Positions 19,506 to 27,643 of a stretch of 64,000 bases of DNA are shown here, in pieces. The notes under the pieces were generated by a model. That model had not been told where the DNA came from. It did no database searches and was given only the letters and a program-made list of their open reading frames with translations. The position numbers were made by a program, and so were the translations under genes. Numbering within the stretch: the stretch's first letter is position 1; each line of letters starts with the position of its first letter. The DNA comes from Nocardia otitidiscaviarum NBRC 14405 (GTDB lineage: Bacteria; Actinomycetota; Actinomycetes; Mycobacteriales; Mycobacteriaceae): contig NZ_BAGD01000106.1 in the NCBI RefSeq assembly GCF_000308635.1, positions 186,001 through 250,000 on the forward strand, in the 5' to 3' direction.

Positions 19506-20654
19506 TCAGCTCAGACCCAGGCGGCTGGTGCAGGCGGGCCAGGCTCCCCAGCCCTGCCGCTGCCGGGTCACCTCGGCGATGGCGATCTGCTCCTCGCGGG
19601 TGGCCAGGTCGGCGCGGGGCGCGTAGCGCAGTCCGCCCTGCCGGGCCCAGGTGTTCGCGTCGAACTGGATGCCGCCGTAGTAGCCGTTGCCGGTATTGAT
19701 GGCCCAGTTGCCGCCGGACTCGCACTGGGCCAACGCGTCCCAGATGGCGCCGTCCTTGACCGGCGGCACTTCGGTGCCCGGCTTGGCGCCCTTGCGGATG
19801 GTCTTCGGCTCGGCGGGAACGATCACGGTCGAGTCGATGAGCTCCCGGCCCGCCTCCTGGCCGTTCACGATGGAGACGGCGAAGGTCGCGTCGTGCACGC
19901 CCGGCTTACCCGGATTCTCCACCACGGTCCGGCTCATGTTCAGCTCCGGATCCTCGATGATGTTCTCCGGCGGATCCAAAGGGATTCGCTCGGTGCGGTT
20001 CTCGATCACGCGACGGGTGACGACGATCTTCATGCCGTCGGTGAGCGGGGTGTCGGCAGCGGGCTCCACGGTGTCCTGATTCACCAGCGGGCGGCCCTGC
20101 ACCTTCAGCAGCTCGCCGACGGTCGGCGCGGCCAGCCGCACCAGGGTCGGCGGGCGGCCGTTGTCGGAGAGTTCCAGCGTGCGCGGGCTGGTCACCAGCA
20201 GCTGCCCACCCTCGAGCGGCAGCGGCGTGGGCCGGGCCGGGGAGGTGAACACATCGCTGGGCAGGCTCAGCTTCACCAGCGCCTCGGCGACGGTGAGCGC
20301 GGTGGTCCACACCTTCTGCTGCTGACCGTCGACGGTCAGGGCGACCTCGCGGGCGCGGTTGAGGGTGATGGTGGCACCGTCGGCGACGGTGGCGTTCGCG
20401 GCCGGGCTGACATCGTCCTTGTCGTCGACCGAGAATCCGGCCGCTTTCAGCACCCCGCGCACATCGCGGTACATGGTGCTCTGGAGGTATTTCTGCCCAT
20501 CGACCACGACGGTCACCGTCTTGTGGTTCACGATGGCCAGCCCGGCGCCGACGACGAGCGTGACGAGCATCGCCGCGATGGCGCCGTACAGCAACGGCGA
20601 GCGCGACGAGTTGATCTTCGTCAGAGCGTTCATCGGAAATCCCGGCATGGTCAC
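19506..20654 (-). CDS. rpfB: Resuscitation-promoting factor RpfB
   Basis: 382 residues. One N-terminal membrane helix (about residues 20-42) is followed by three DUF348 repeats (about 45-100, 101-157, 158-212), a G5 domain (about 213-292) and a C-terminal Rpf transglycosylase-like domain with catalytic Glu in LAQCESGGNW and YYGGIQF. It acts outside the membrane, cleaving peptidoglycan to support regrowth of dormant cells. GTG 20654, ATG 20648 and ATG 20633 are all possible starts. The domain order and neighbours (tatD, rsmA) match M. tuberculosis RpfB. Confidence 0.95.
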   Translation of the reverse strand: MTMPGFPMNALTKINSSRSPLLYGAIAAMLVTLVVGAGLAIVNHKTVTVVVDGQKYLQSTMYRDVRGVLKAAGFSVDDKDDVSPAANATVADGATITLNRAREVALTVDGQQQKVWTTALTVAEALVKLSLPSDVFTSPARPTPLPLEGGQLLVTSPRTLELSDNGRPPTLVRLAAPTVGELLKVQGRPLVNQDTVEPAADTPLTDGMKIVVTRRVIENRTERIPLDPPENIIEDPELNMSRTVVENPGKPGVHDATFAVSIVNGQEAGRELIDSTVIVPAEPKTIRKGAKPGTEVPPVKDGAIWDALAQCESGGNWAINTGNGYYGGIQFDANTWARQGGLRYAPRADLATREEQIAIAEVTRQRQGWGAWPACTSRLGLS

Positions 20655-20790
20655 AGTACGATAACGAGGGGGTCATGAATTGACAACCACTCCACGCGTA
20701 CCGGGGCGTTTCAGAATAACGACCCGATATCGAAGCGCTGGTTGGTCACGATTCGGCTAGATCATAGTGAGCGAAGCCACACCGCGCGAC

Positions 20791-20818
20791 TCACGGGTGG
20801 AAAGTTCGCAACCCGTGA
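20791..20818 (-). terminator. Hairpin between tatD and rpfB
   Basis: Perfect 8-bp inverted repeat TCACGGGT/ACCCGTGA with a 12-nt loop, 24 nt after the tatD stop and about 140 nt before rpfB. It could end tatD transcription or be part of a long rpfB leader. It does not look like a c-di-AMP riboswitch. Confidence 0.45.
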
Positions 20819-20842
20819 CTTTCTCGCAGAAATCATGCGAGT

Positions 20843-21670
20843 TCAGATTCCGTAGACCAGCCGCGCATTCGCCGTGGTGATCTTGGCCAGCCGCACCGGA
20901 TCCTGTTCGCGGAGTTCGGCCAGCGCCCGCACCGTGTACGGCAGGCAGTACGGCTCGTTCGGCGCGCCACGGAAGGGATGCGGGGTCAGGAAGGGCGCGT
21001 CCGTTTCGACCAGAATCCGATCCTCCGGCACCAGTTTCGCGGCCTCCCGCAATTCGTGGGCATTCTTGAAACTCACCGTTCCGGAGAAACTCAGGTAGTA
21101 GCCCTCCTCCACGCACGCGATGGCCATGTTCGCGTCGGAGGAGAAGCAATGGAAGATCACCGTTTCCGGCGCGCCCTCGTCCAGCAGGACGGCGAGCAGA
21201 TCATGGTCGGCCTCCCGGTTGTGGATCATGAGCGGTTTGCCCAGCCGTTTGGCCAGGTCGATATGCCAGCGGAAGCCCTCGACCTGCTCCTCGATATCGG
21301 CGCAGCCCTCCAGCTTGCCCGGCCAGTAGTAGTCGAGTCCGGTCTCGCCGACGGCCACCACGCGCGGATCGGCGGCCAGCTTCTCCAACTCGCCCTTGGC
21401 CGCGTCGTCGAGCGCATTGGCACGGGTCGGATGCAGTGCGACGGCCGCGTAGACCCGCTGATCCCAGTGCGCGGCGCGCACCGCGAAACGGGCGGCCTCC
21501 AGGTCGTCGGCGATCGTCACGACCTGTCCGACGCCCACCGCCTGGGCCCGATCCACAATGGCGGCAACCGATTCCGCGTCGCTCGCGCCGCAGGCGTCCA
21601 GATGGGTGTGCGCGTCCACGAGCGGGGACAGCGGTTCGGGCGGTTCCGGCGCGGGTCGCTTCTTACTCAT
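20843..21670 (-). CDS. tatD: TatD-family metal-dependent hydrolase
   Basis: 275 residues from the ATG at 21670; an upstream GTG at 21679 is also possible. Metal-binding motifs of the TIM-barrel amidohydrolase fold are all visible: DAHTHLD, GETGLDYYW, MIHNREAD, FHCFS and ETDAPFL. Family members have 3'-5' exonuclease or DNase activity. It lies head-to-head with metG (68 bp between starts) and upstream of rpfB, as in mycobacteria. Confidence 0.94.
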   Translation of the reverse strand: MSKKRPAPEPPEPLSPLVDAHTHLDACGASDAESVAAIVDRAQAVGVGQVVTIADDLEAARFAVRAAHWDQRVYAAVALHPTRANALDDAAKGELEKLAADPRVVAVGETGLDYYWPGKLEGCADIEEQVEGFRWHIDLAKRLGKPLMIHNREADHDLLAVLLDEGAPETVIFHCFSSDANMAIACVEEGYYLSFSGTVSFKNAHELREAAKLVPEDRILVETDAPFLTPHPFRGAPNEPYCLPYTVRALAELREQDPVRLAKITTANARLVYGI

Positions 21671-21738
21671 CGACACCACCGCTTACAGGGATATTGAGGG
21701 GAGCGACAGCAGGCACGCCGATTACAGTAGGACACACC

Positions 21739-23322
21739 ATGAGCGCATCCGACCGCACAGCCACCCCTGGCGCCTCAGCACCGGCCTTCTACATCACCAC
21801 GGCCATCGCCTACCCGAACGGTGCGCCGCACATCGGGCACGCGTACGAGTACATCTCGTCCGATGCCCTGGCTCGCTTCAAGCGGCTCGACGGCTTCGAC
21901 GTGTTCTTCATGACCGGCACCGACGAGCACGGCCAGAAGGTGCAGCAGGCTGCCAAGGCCGCGGGCGTGCCCGAGCGCGAGTACGCGGCGGGCAACTCGG
22001 ACGTGTTCGAGCGGATGGACAAGGCCCTCGACGTCTCCTTCGACCGGTTCATCCGCACCACCGACGAGGACCACCACGCCGCCTCCATCGCCATCTGGGA
22101 GCGGATGGCCGCCAATGGCGACATCTACCTCGACACCTACTCGGGCTGGTACTCGGTGCGCGACGAGGCGTTCTACACCGAGGAGGAGACCACCGTCCTC
22201 GACGACGGCACCCGGGTCTCCACCGAGACCAGGACGCCGGTGGAGTGGACCGAGGAGTCGAACTACTTCTTCCGGCTGTCCAACTACCAGGACCGTCTGC
22301 TCGAGCTGTACGAGACGCGGCCGGACTTCATCGCGCCCGCCACCCGGCGCAACGAGATCGTCTCCTACGTCAAGGCCGGGCTGAAGGATCTGTCCATCTC
22401 CCGCACCACCTTCGACTGGGGCGTGCCGGTGCCGGGCGATCCGGCGCACGTCATGTACGTGTGGGTGGACGCGCTCACCAACTACCTCACCGGCGCGGGC
22501 TTTCCGAATACCGATTCCGCCGCGTTCCAAAAGTTCTGGCCCGCCGATCTGCACATCATCGGCAAGGACATCACCCGCTTCCACTGCGTGTACTGGCCCG
22601 CCTTCCTGATGTCGGCCGGTATCGAGTTGCCGAAACGCGTATTCGTGCACGGGTTCCTGTACAACAAGGGCGAGAAGATGTCGAAGTCGGTCGGCAATGT
22701 GGTCGATCCGATGGAACTCGTCGACACCTACGGCCTCGACGCCGTGCGCTTCTTCCTGCTGCGTGAGATCTCCTACGGACAGGACGGCTCCTACAGCCAC
22801 GAGGCCATCGTCGGGCGCATCAATACCGACCTGGCCAACGAATATGGCAACCTGGCGCAGCGCTGCCTGAAGATGGTCGCCCGCGACTTCGGTCCCGTGG
22901 CCCCGACGCCCGGTGAGTTCACCGAGGACGACAAGGCGCTGCTGGACCGGGCGAACGGGCTGCTGGAGAAGGTGCGCGCCGAATTCGACCAGCAGCAGAT
23001 CCACCTCGGCCTGGAACAGCTGTGGCTGATGCTCGGCGAGACCAACCGCTACTTCTCCGCGCAGGCCCCGTGGACACTGGCCAAGGCCGGTACGCCGGAG
23101 GGCACCGCACGGGAGGGCACCATCCTCTATGTGACCATGGAGGTGCTGCGCATCGTCTCGATCCTGGTGCAGCCGGTGATTCCGGGTTCGGCGAACAAGA
23201 TCCTGGACCTGCTGGGTCAGACCGGCCGTACCTTCGCCGATATCGCCACGCCGATCCAGCCGGGCATCGCGCTGCCCGCGCCGGAGGTGGTCTTCCCGAA
23301 GTTCGTGGAGCCCAAGGCATAA
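21739..23322 (+). CDS. metG: Methionyl-tRNA synthetase
   Basis: 527 residues. Class I synthetase charging tRNA-Met. HIGH motif variant APHIGHAYEY near residues 29-38, and KMSKS in GEKMSKSVGN near 318. No zinc-binding cysteine cluster is visible in the connective peptide, and the C-terminal tRNA-binding appendix is absent, as in the mycobacterial enzyme. The ATG has AGTAGGA 7 nt upstream; a longer open frame upstream is antisense to tatD. A hairpin 43 nt after the stop separates it from the lipid cluster. Confidence 0.97.
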   Translation: MSASDRTATPGASAPAFYITTAIAYPNGAPHIGHAYEYISSDALARFKRLDGFDVFFMTGTDEHGQKVQQAAKAAGVPEREYAAGNSDVFERMDKALDVSFDRFIRTTDEDHHAASIAIWERMAANGDIYLDTYSGWYSVRDEAFYTEEETTVLDDGTRVSTETRTPVEWTEESNYFFRLSNYQDRLLELYETRPDFIAPATRRNEIVSYVKAGLKDLSISRTTFDWGVPVPGDPAHVMYVWVDALTNYLTGAGFPNTDSAAFQKFWPADLHIIGKDITRFHCVYWPAFLMSAGIELPKRVFVHGFLYNKGEKMSKSVGNVVDPMELVDTYGLDAVRFFLLREISYGQDGSYSHEAIVGRINTDLANEYGNLAQRCLKMVARDFGPVAPTPGEFTEDDKALLDRANGLLEKVRAEFDQQQIHLGLEQLWLMLGETNRYFSAQAPWTLAKAGTPEGTAREGTILYVTMEVLRIVSILVQPVIPGSANKILDLLGQTGRTFADIATPIQPGIALPAPEVVFPKFVEPKA

Positions 23323-23364
23323 TCGCTCGGAAAGGGCTGTCGCCCAGACAGTTTGCTCACCCCT

Positions 23365-23392
23365 GGCCGGGTACGAGAAATCGTGCCCGGCC
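23365..23392 (+). terminator. metG terminator hairpin
   Basis: Arms GGCCGGGTACGA (23365-23376) and TCGTGCCCGGCC (23381-23392) close on a GAAA tetraloop, with one T-G wobble. It isolates the following biosynthetic operon from metG. Confidence 0.75.
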
Positions 23393-23599
23393 GCTCTGCG
23401 TTCGGGGGTCCGGAGGCGGTGAAGTCTCTCACAGCGAAACCGTCAGTCCGATAATCAAGACTGGTCGTTCGCACAGTTTTTCCCGGGTAGCCGACGGTTG
23501 GCCCCGAGCCCACGCCGACACCAAGATCACCTGATCACCCGAGGTGAAGCACTGATAGCCGAATCGCATGCGGTTCGTGAGACTCACGGTTACAGAAAT

Positions 23600-23625
23600 T
23601 GTGACAAACCCAAATGTCTCAGACA
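23600..23625. promoter_or_regulatory. Palindromes upstream of the nlt operon
   Basis: Within the 404-bp gene-free stretch before nltA, TGTGACA-N8-TGTCTCA (23600-23621, one mismatch) overlaps the perfect TGTCT-C-AGACA (23615-23625). Another short palindrome, GTGAG-A-CTCAC, lies about 30 bp upstream. They sit about 100 bp before the operon start, a good place for an operator. The regulator is unknown. Confidence 0.4.
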
Positions 23626-23726
23626 GTTGGCCTCGATCAACGATGTCGCAGACGAAGTTACCCTCGGGTAGCCTTCCATGCGTCCCCGCTATCGAATGAA
23701 TTGCTCCCTACTTCCGAGGAGTCCCC

Positions 23727-24779
23727 GTGCCGTATTCACGATTCGAGGCGATCGGCGCATATCTGCCGTCCAAACGAGTCACCACCGAAGAACTCGTATC
23801 GCAATTGAAAACCGCACCCGGCTTCGATCTCGAAAAGATCACGGGTGTCCAGGAGCGGCGGTTCCGCTCCACCGAACCCGGGAACGTCGAAGATTCCTTC
23901 ACCCTCGCCATGAATGCGGTGGAGGACTGTCTGTCCAGGTCACAGTATGCTGCCTCGGATCTGGACGTGATCATCTCCACCTCGATCACGCGGTCCAAGG
24001 ACGGCACCAAGATGTATATGGAGCCCTCCTTCGCGGGTGCGATCGGCCGCGCCATCGGCGCGCGCGAAGATGTCATCACCTTCGATCTGTCGAATGCCTG
24101 CGCGGGTATGCTCACCGGCACCTACATTCTGGATCGAATGATTCGCTCGGGCGCGGTGCGGCGCGGAATCGTGGTCAGCGGCGAGGCCATCACCCCCATT
24201 GCGGAAACCGCCGTCGAAGAAATCTCCGAGAAATACGATCTGCAATTCGCCTCACTCACCGTGGGCGATTCCGGTGCGGCCGTCGTACTGGATGAGGCAG
24301 TCGACGACGCCGACAAGATCCACTACATCGAGCTGACCACGGCCTCGGAGTACTCGCACCTGTGCCTGGGCATGCCCAGTGACAAGTCACAGGGTGTGGC
24401 GCTCTACACCGACAACCGGAAGATGCACAACGAGTCGCGCTTCCTGCTGTGGACCGATACGCAGAGCGGTTACCTGGACAAGCAGGGCACCACCTTCGCG
24501 GACGAGAAGTTCGACTACATGATCCACCACCAGTTCGGCGCGGGCGCGGTGCCGTTCATCAACGCCATCGCCGCGCGGGAGTTCGGCGTCCCGATGCCGC
24601 CGGATCTGAATGTCATCCACAAGTACGGAAACACCTCCACCACTTCACATTTCATCGTGCTGCACGACCAACTGAGCCAGCAGGCCATTCCGGCCGGAGC
24701 CAAGCTGCTCATGGTCCCGGCCGCCTCCGGCGTGGTCGCCGGATTCCTGTCCACCACGATTTCTTCGCTGAAGGTCTGA
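23727..24779 (+). CDS. nltA: OleA-like acyl-CoA condensing thiolase, catalytic subunit (NltA)
   Basis: 350-residue KAS III/thiolase-superfamily enzyme. OleA-type enzymes join two acyl-CoAs head to head by a non-decarboxylative Claisen condensation, giving a 2-alkyl-3-ketoacid. The catalytic triad is complete: Cys125 in DLSNACAGML, His268 in MIHHQFGAG and Asn302 in KYGNTSTTSH; the OleA general-base glutamate is Glu99 in YMEPSFAG. The GTG start has GAGGAG 5 nt upstream. It opens a seven-gene run with gaps under 15 nt or overlaps. The second thiolase copy directly after it lacks the cysteine, matching the paired NltA/NltB of the nocardiolactone pathway. Confidence 0.88.
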   Translation: MPYSRFEAIGAYLPSKRVTTEELVSQLKTAPGFDLEKITGVQERRFRSTEPGNVEDSFTLAMNAVEDCLSRSQYAASDLDVIISTSITRSKDGTKMYMEPSFAGAIGRAIGAREDVITFDLSNACAGMLTGTYILDRMIRSGAVRRGIVVSGEAITPIAETAVEEISEKYDLQFASLTVGDSGAAVVLDEAVDDADKIHYIELTTASEYSHLCLGMPSDKSQGVALYTDNRKMHNESRFLLWTDTQSGYLDKQGTTFADEKFDYMIHHQFGAGAVPFINAIAAREFGVPMPPDLNVIHKYGNTSTTSHFIVLHDQLSQQAIPAGAKLLMVPAASGVVAGFLSTTISSLKV

Positions 24780-24786
24780 ATCTGCT

Positions 24787-25701
24787 ATGGGCGTGCGCAT
24801 CAAATCCACCGGAACCAGCCGGGACACCGACACTTTCAGCATCGTCGAGCACAGCGCCCGCGCGGCGCGGCAGAGCCTGGAGCGGGCCGGTGTGCGGCCC
24901 GACCAGGTGGGGGTGCTGATCAACACCGGCGTGTTCCGCGACTCCAACACCGTCGAACCCGCTGTCTCGGCGCTCATTCAGAAGGCCGCCGGAATCGGGC
25001 TCGACTACGCCAAGGAGGACCCCCGGTCGTTCTCCTTCGACCTCATGAACGGCGCGGTCGGCGTGCTCAACGGCGTGCAGGTGGCCCAGTCGGTACTGGC
25101 CACCGGCAGTGCCGAACACGTGCTGGTGGTCTCCGGTGACACCCACCCGTCGCTGACGCGGTCGGCCGCCGACGACGAATTCCCCTACGCCACCGCGGGT
25201 GCCGCACTGTTGCTGGAATTCACCGACGAGCCGGAAGGTTTCGGCCGGGTGCACACGGTCTCGGGTGCGGGCACTCCCGCCGTCGAGTCCTATGTCGACG
25301 TCGCCACCATGGGCACCGTGGGCCGCGGTCTGATGACCGTGGAGCGCGACGCCGATGCCGAGGACCGGCTGCTCGCGGTCGCCGTGCGGGCCGCGCGAGC
25401 CGCGCTCGACGAGGCGGGTGACATCGATCCGGCCGATACGGCGGTGATCGCCTCCACGCCGAGCGCGGCGTTCCCGGCCCGGCTGGCCGCCGAACTGGGC
25501 ATCGCCCCCGAGGCGGTGCGGACTCCCGACCTGTCCCAGGGCGATCCGCACACCGCCGCGCTGCCGCTGGCCTATGACGCCGCCGCACAGGACGATTCGC
25601 TGTCGGCGTACCGTCAGGTGCTCTTCGTGGCCGCCGGCGCCGGTCCGGCCGCCGCCGCGGTGCTCTACCGCCTGCCCGCCCTCGCCGGGGCCGCCGCGTG
25701 A
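24787..25701 (+). CDS. nltB: OleA-like partner subunit lacking the catalytic cysteine (NltB)
   Basis: 304 residues, same fold as NltA but shorter. The catalytic Cys position is Ala90 (FDLMNGAVGVL aligned with FDLSNACAGML), and no HHQFG-type histidine segment is seen. The glutamate of the OleA base motif is kept as Glu57 (RDSNTVEPAVS). This is what is expected if NltB supplies Glu to an NltA-NltB heterodimer, while NltA supplies Cys, His and Asn. It starts 7 nt after nltA and its stop overlaps the nltC start, so the subunits are made together. An independent activity is unlikely. Confidence 0.85.
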   Translation: MGVRIKSTGTSRDTDTFSIVEHSARAARQSLERAGVRPDQVGVLINTGVFRDSNTVEPAVSALIQKAAGIGLDYAKEDPRSFSFDLMNGAVGVLNGVQVAQSVLATGSAEHVLVVSGDTHPSLTRSAADDEFPYATAGAALLLEFTDEPEGFGRVHTVSGAGTPAVESYVDVATMGTVGRGLMTVERDADAEDRLLAVAVRAARAALDEAGDIDPADTAVIASTPSAAFPARLAAELGIAPEAVRTPDLSQGDPHTAALPLAYDAAAQDDSLSAYRQVLFVAAGAGPAAAAVLYRLPALAGAAA

Positions 25702-27371
25702 CGGCGGGCACCTATTGGAAGGCCATCGACCGCTTCCGGGCGGTCGTGGCCGACCAGCCGGATCGCGAGGCCGTGATCTTCCCGGGTGGCAAGAACCCGT
25801 CCGGGCTGCCGGACTACCGGTACCTCACCTATCGCGAACTCGACGCCTGGTCCGACGCCATCGCCGAACGGTTGAGCGCGGCCGGTGTCGGGCGCGGCAC
25901 CCGCACCATCGTGCTGGTGCTGCCCAGCCCCGAGCTGTACGCGATCATGCTGGGGCTGTTGAAGATCGGCGCGGTACCCGTGGCCATCGACCCGGGCATG
26001 GGCCTGCGCAAGATGCTGCGCTGCCTGCGCGCGGCCGATGCCGAGGCGTTCATCGGCATCCCGCCCGCGCACGCGGCCCGGGTGCTGTTCCGCAACTACT
26101 TCCGCGGCGTGCGGGTGACGGTGACGGTCGGCAGGCGCTGGTTCTGGCGCGGCCCCACCCTCGCCAGCTGGGGCACCCGACCGACCGGAACCCTGCGGCA
26201 GCGCGAACCCGCTCCCGATGACGAGCTGCTGCTCATCGCCTACACCACCGGCAGCACCGGACCGGCCAAAGCCGTCGAGATGACGCACGGAAATCTGTCG
26301 GCCATGGTCGAGCAGGTGCACGCCGCGCGCGGCCACGTCCCACCGGACACCTCGCTCATCACCCTGCCGCTGGTCGGCATCCTGGACCTGCTGCTCGGCG
26401 CGCGCTGTGTGCTGCCGCCGCTGATTCCCAGCCGGGTCGGGTCCACCGATCCGGCGCACGTGGTGGATGCGGTCAACCGGTTCGGCGTGCGGACCATGTT
26501 CGCCTCCCCGGCCGTGCTGATCCCGCTGCTGCGGCACCTGGAGCGCACCGGGGCGGCGGTGCCCAGCCTGCACAGCATCTACTCCGGTGGTGCGCCGGTG
26601 CCGAACTGGTGCATCGCGGGCCTGCGAAAGGTGCTCGCCGCGGACGCCGAGATCCACGCGGGTTACGGCTCCACCGAGGCGCTGCCCATGTCCACCATCG
26701 AATCGCGGGAGCTGTTCGACGGTTTGGTGGAGCGTGCGCAGCGCGGCGAGGGCACCTGCATCGGCCGTCCCAGCGACCGGGTGCGCGCCCGGGTGGTCGC
26801 GATCACCGACGACCCGCTACCCACCTGGGATCGGGTGGAGGAGCTGTCCTCGGAGCTGTACGCCACCAATGGAATCGGCGAACTCGTGGTCTCCGGGCCG
26901 AATGTGAGCACCCGCTACTTCTGGCCGCCCGAGGCCAATACGGCGGGCAAGATCCACGACGGCGACACCGTCTGGCACCGCACCGGCGATCTGGCCTGGA
27001 TCGACGCCGAGGGCCGAATCTGGTTCTGCGGCCGCAAGAGCCAGCGCGTGCACACCGCCGACGGGCCCATGTTCACCGTGCAGGTCGAACAGGTCTTCAA
27101 TACGGTGCCGGGCGTGGCCCGCACGGCGCTGGTCGGGGTCGGACCGCGCGGCGGGCAGACGCCGGTGCTGTGCGTGGAGGCCGAGCCGGGTGCCGATGTC
27201 GACGCCGTCGCCGTGGCCCTGCGCCAGCGTGCCGCCGAATTCGAAGTCACCGCAAAGGTTTCCCGCTTCCTGTTCCACCCGAAGTTCCCGGTGGATATTC
27301 GGCACAATGCCAAGATCGGCCGCGAGCAGCTGGCGATCTGGGCGCAGCGGCAACTAGGGACGGAGAGGTAA
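25698..27371 (+). CDS. nltC: Beta-lactone synthetase, OleC-like ANL enzyme (NltC)
   Basis: 557-residue adenylate-forming enzyme. It should activate the 2-alkyl-3-hydroxyacid with ATP and close the beta-lactone ring. ANL motifs: YTTGSTGPAKAVEMTHGN, GYGSTEALP, HRTGDLAWIDAEG with GRKSQRV, and a C-terminal lysine loop RHNAKIGRE. The charged insert WDRVEELSSELYATNGIGE and the SPAVLIPLLRHL stretch resemble OleC rather than ordinary acyl-CoA ligases. The GTG start overlaps the nltB stop by 4 nt. With OleB absent from the cluster, the lactone is probably kept rather than decarboxylated to an olefin. Confidence 0.88.
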   Translation: MTAGTYWKAIDRFRAVVADQPDREAVIFPGGKNPSGLPDYRYLTYRELDAWSDAIAERLSAAGVGRGTRTIVLVLPSPELYAIMLGLLKIGAVPVAIDPGMGLRKMLRCLRAADAEAFIGIPPAHAARVLFRNYFRGVRVTVTVGRRWFWRGPTLASWGTRPTGTLRQREPAPDDELLLIAYTTGSTGPAKAVEMTHGNLSAMVEQVHAARGHVPPDTSLITLPLVGILDLLLGARCVLPPLIPSRVGSTDPAHVVDAVNRFGVRTMFASPAVLIPLLRHLERTGAAVPSLHSIYSGGAPVPNWCIAGLRKVLAADAEIHAGYGSTEALPMSTIESRELFDGLVERAQRGEGTCIGRPSDRVRARVVAITDDPLPTWDRVEELSSELYATNGIGELVVSGPNVSTRYFWPPEANTAGKIHDGDTVWHRTGDLAWIDAEGRIWFCGRKSQRVHTADGPMFTVQVEQVFNTVPGVARTALVGVGPRGGQTPVLCVEAEPGADVDAVAVALRQRAAEFEVTAKVSRFLFHPKFPVDIRHNAKIGREQLAIWAQRQLGTER

Positions 27372-27643
27372 TGAAGGTTCTCGCACTGCGCGCGGTCCCG
27401 ATCCTGGGCTGGCTGTACCTGGTGGTCGGCCTGATCGCCGCGCTGACCGGTCGCGCCCCGGCCAATCGGCTGCTGCGCGCCGTCTTCTGGATCGACGCCT
27501 TCCTCAGCATCGTGGTGCACGCGGCCCAGATCCCGGCCGCGCTGCGCGCCGCCGAGGGCAGCGGCACGTCACCGGTCGAAACCGCCGTGCTGACCCAGAT
27601 CTTCGGGCTCACCTGGTGGAAGACGCAGGAGGTGGCGGCGTGA
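27371..27643 (+). CDS. Small membrane protein within the nlt operon
   Basis: 90 residues. The ATG shares its A with the nltC TAA, and the stop overlaps the nltD start, so it is locked into the operon. A hydrophobic helix covers about residues 7-27 (VPILGWLYLVVGLIAALTG) and a second about 36-55 (RAVFWIDAFLSIVVHAAQIP); the C-terminal FGLTWWKTQE is amphipathic. I do not recognise a family. Its position between lactone synthetase and reductase suggests it anchors the enzyme complex to the membrane or aids lipid hand-over, which is inference. Confidence 0.75.
   Translation: MKVLALRAVPILGWLYLVVGLIAALTGRAPANRLLRAVFWIDAFLSIVVHAAQIPAALRAAEGSGTSPVETAVLTQIFGLTWWKTQEVAA

Noticed and set aside
20655..20842. 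c-di-AMP riboswitch before rpfB
   Set aside because: Such riboswitches precede some actinobacterial cell-wall hydrolase genes, but the characteristic conserved ydaO core could not be found; only an 8-bp hairpin is visible.
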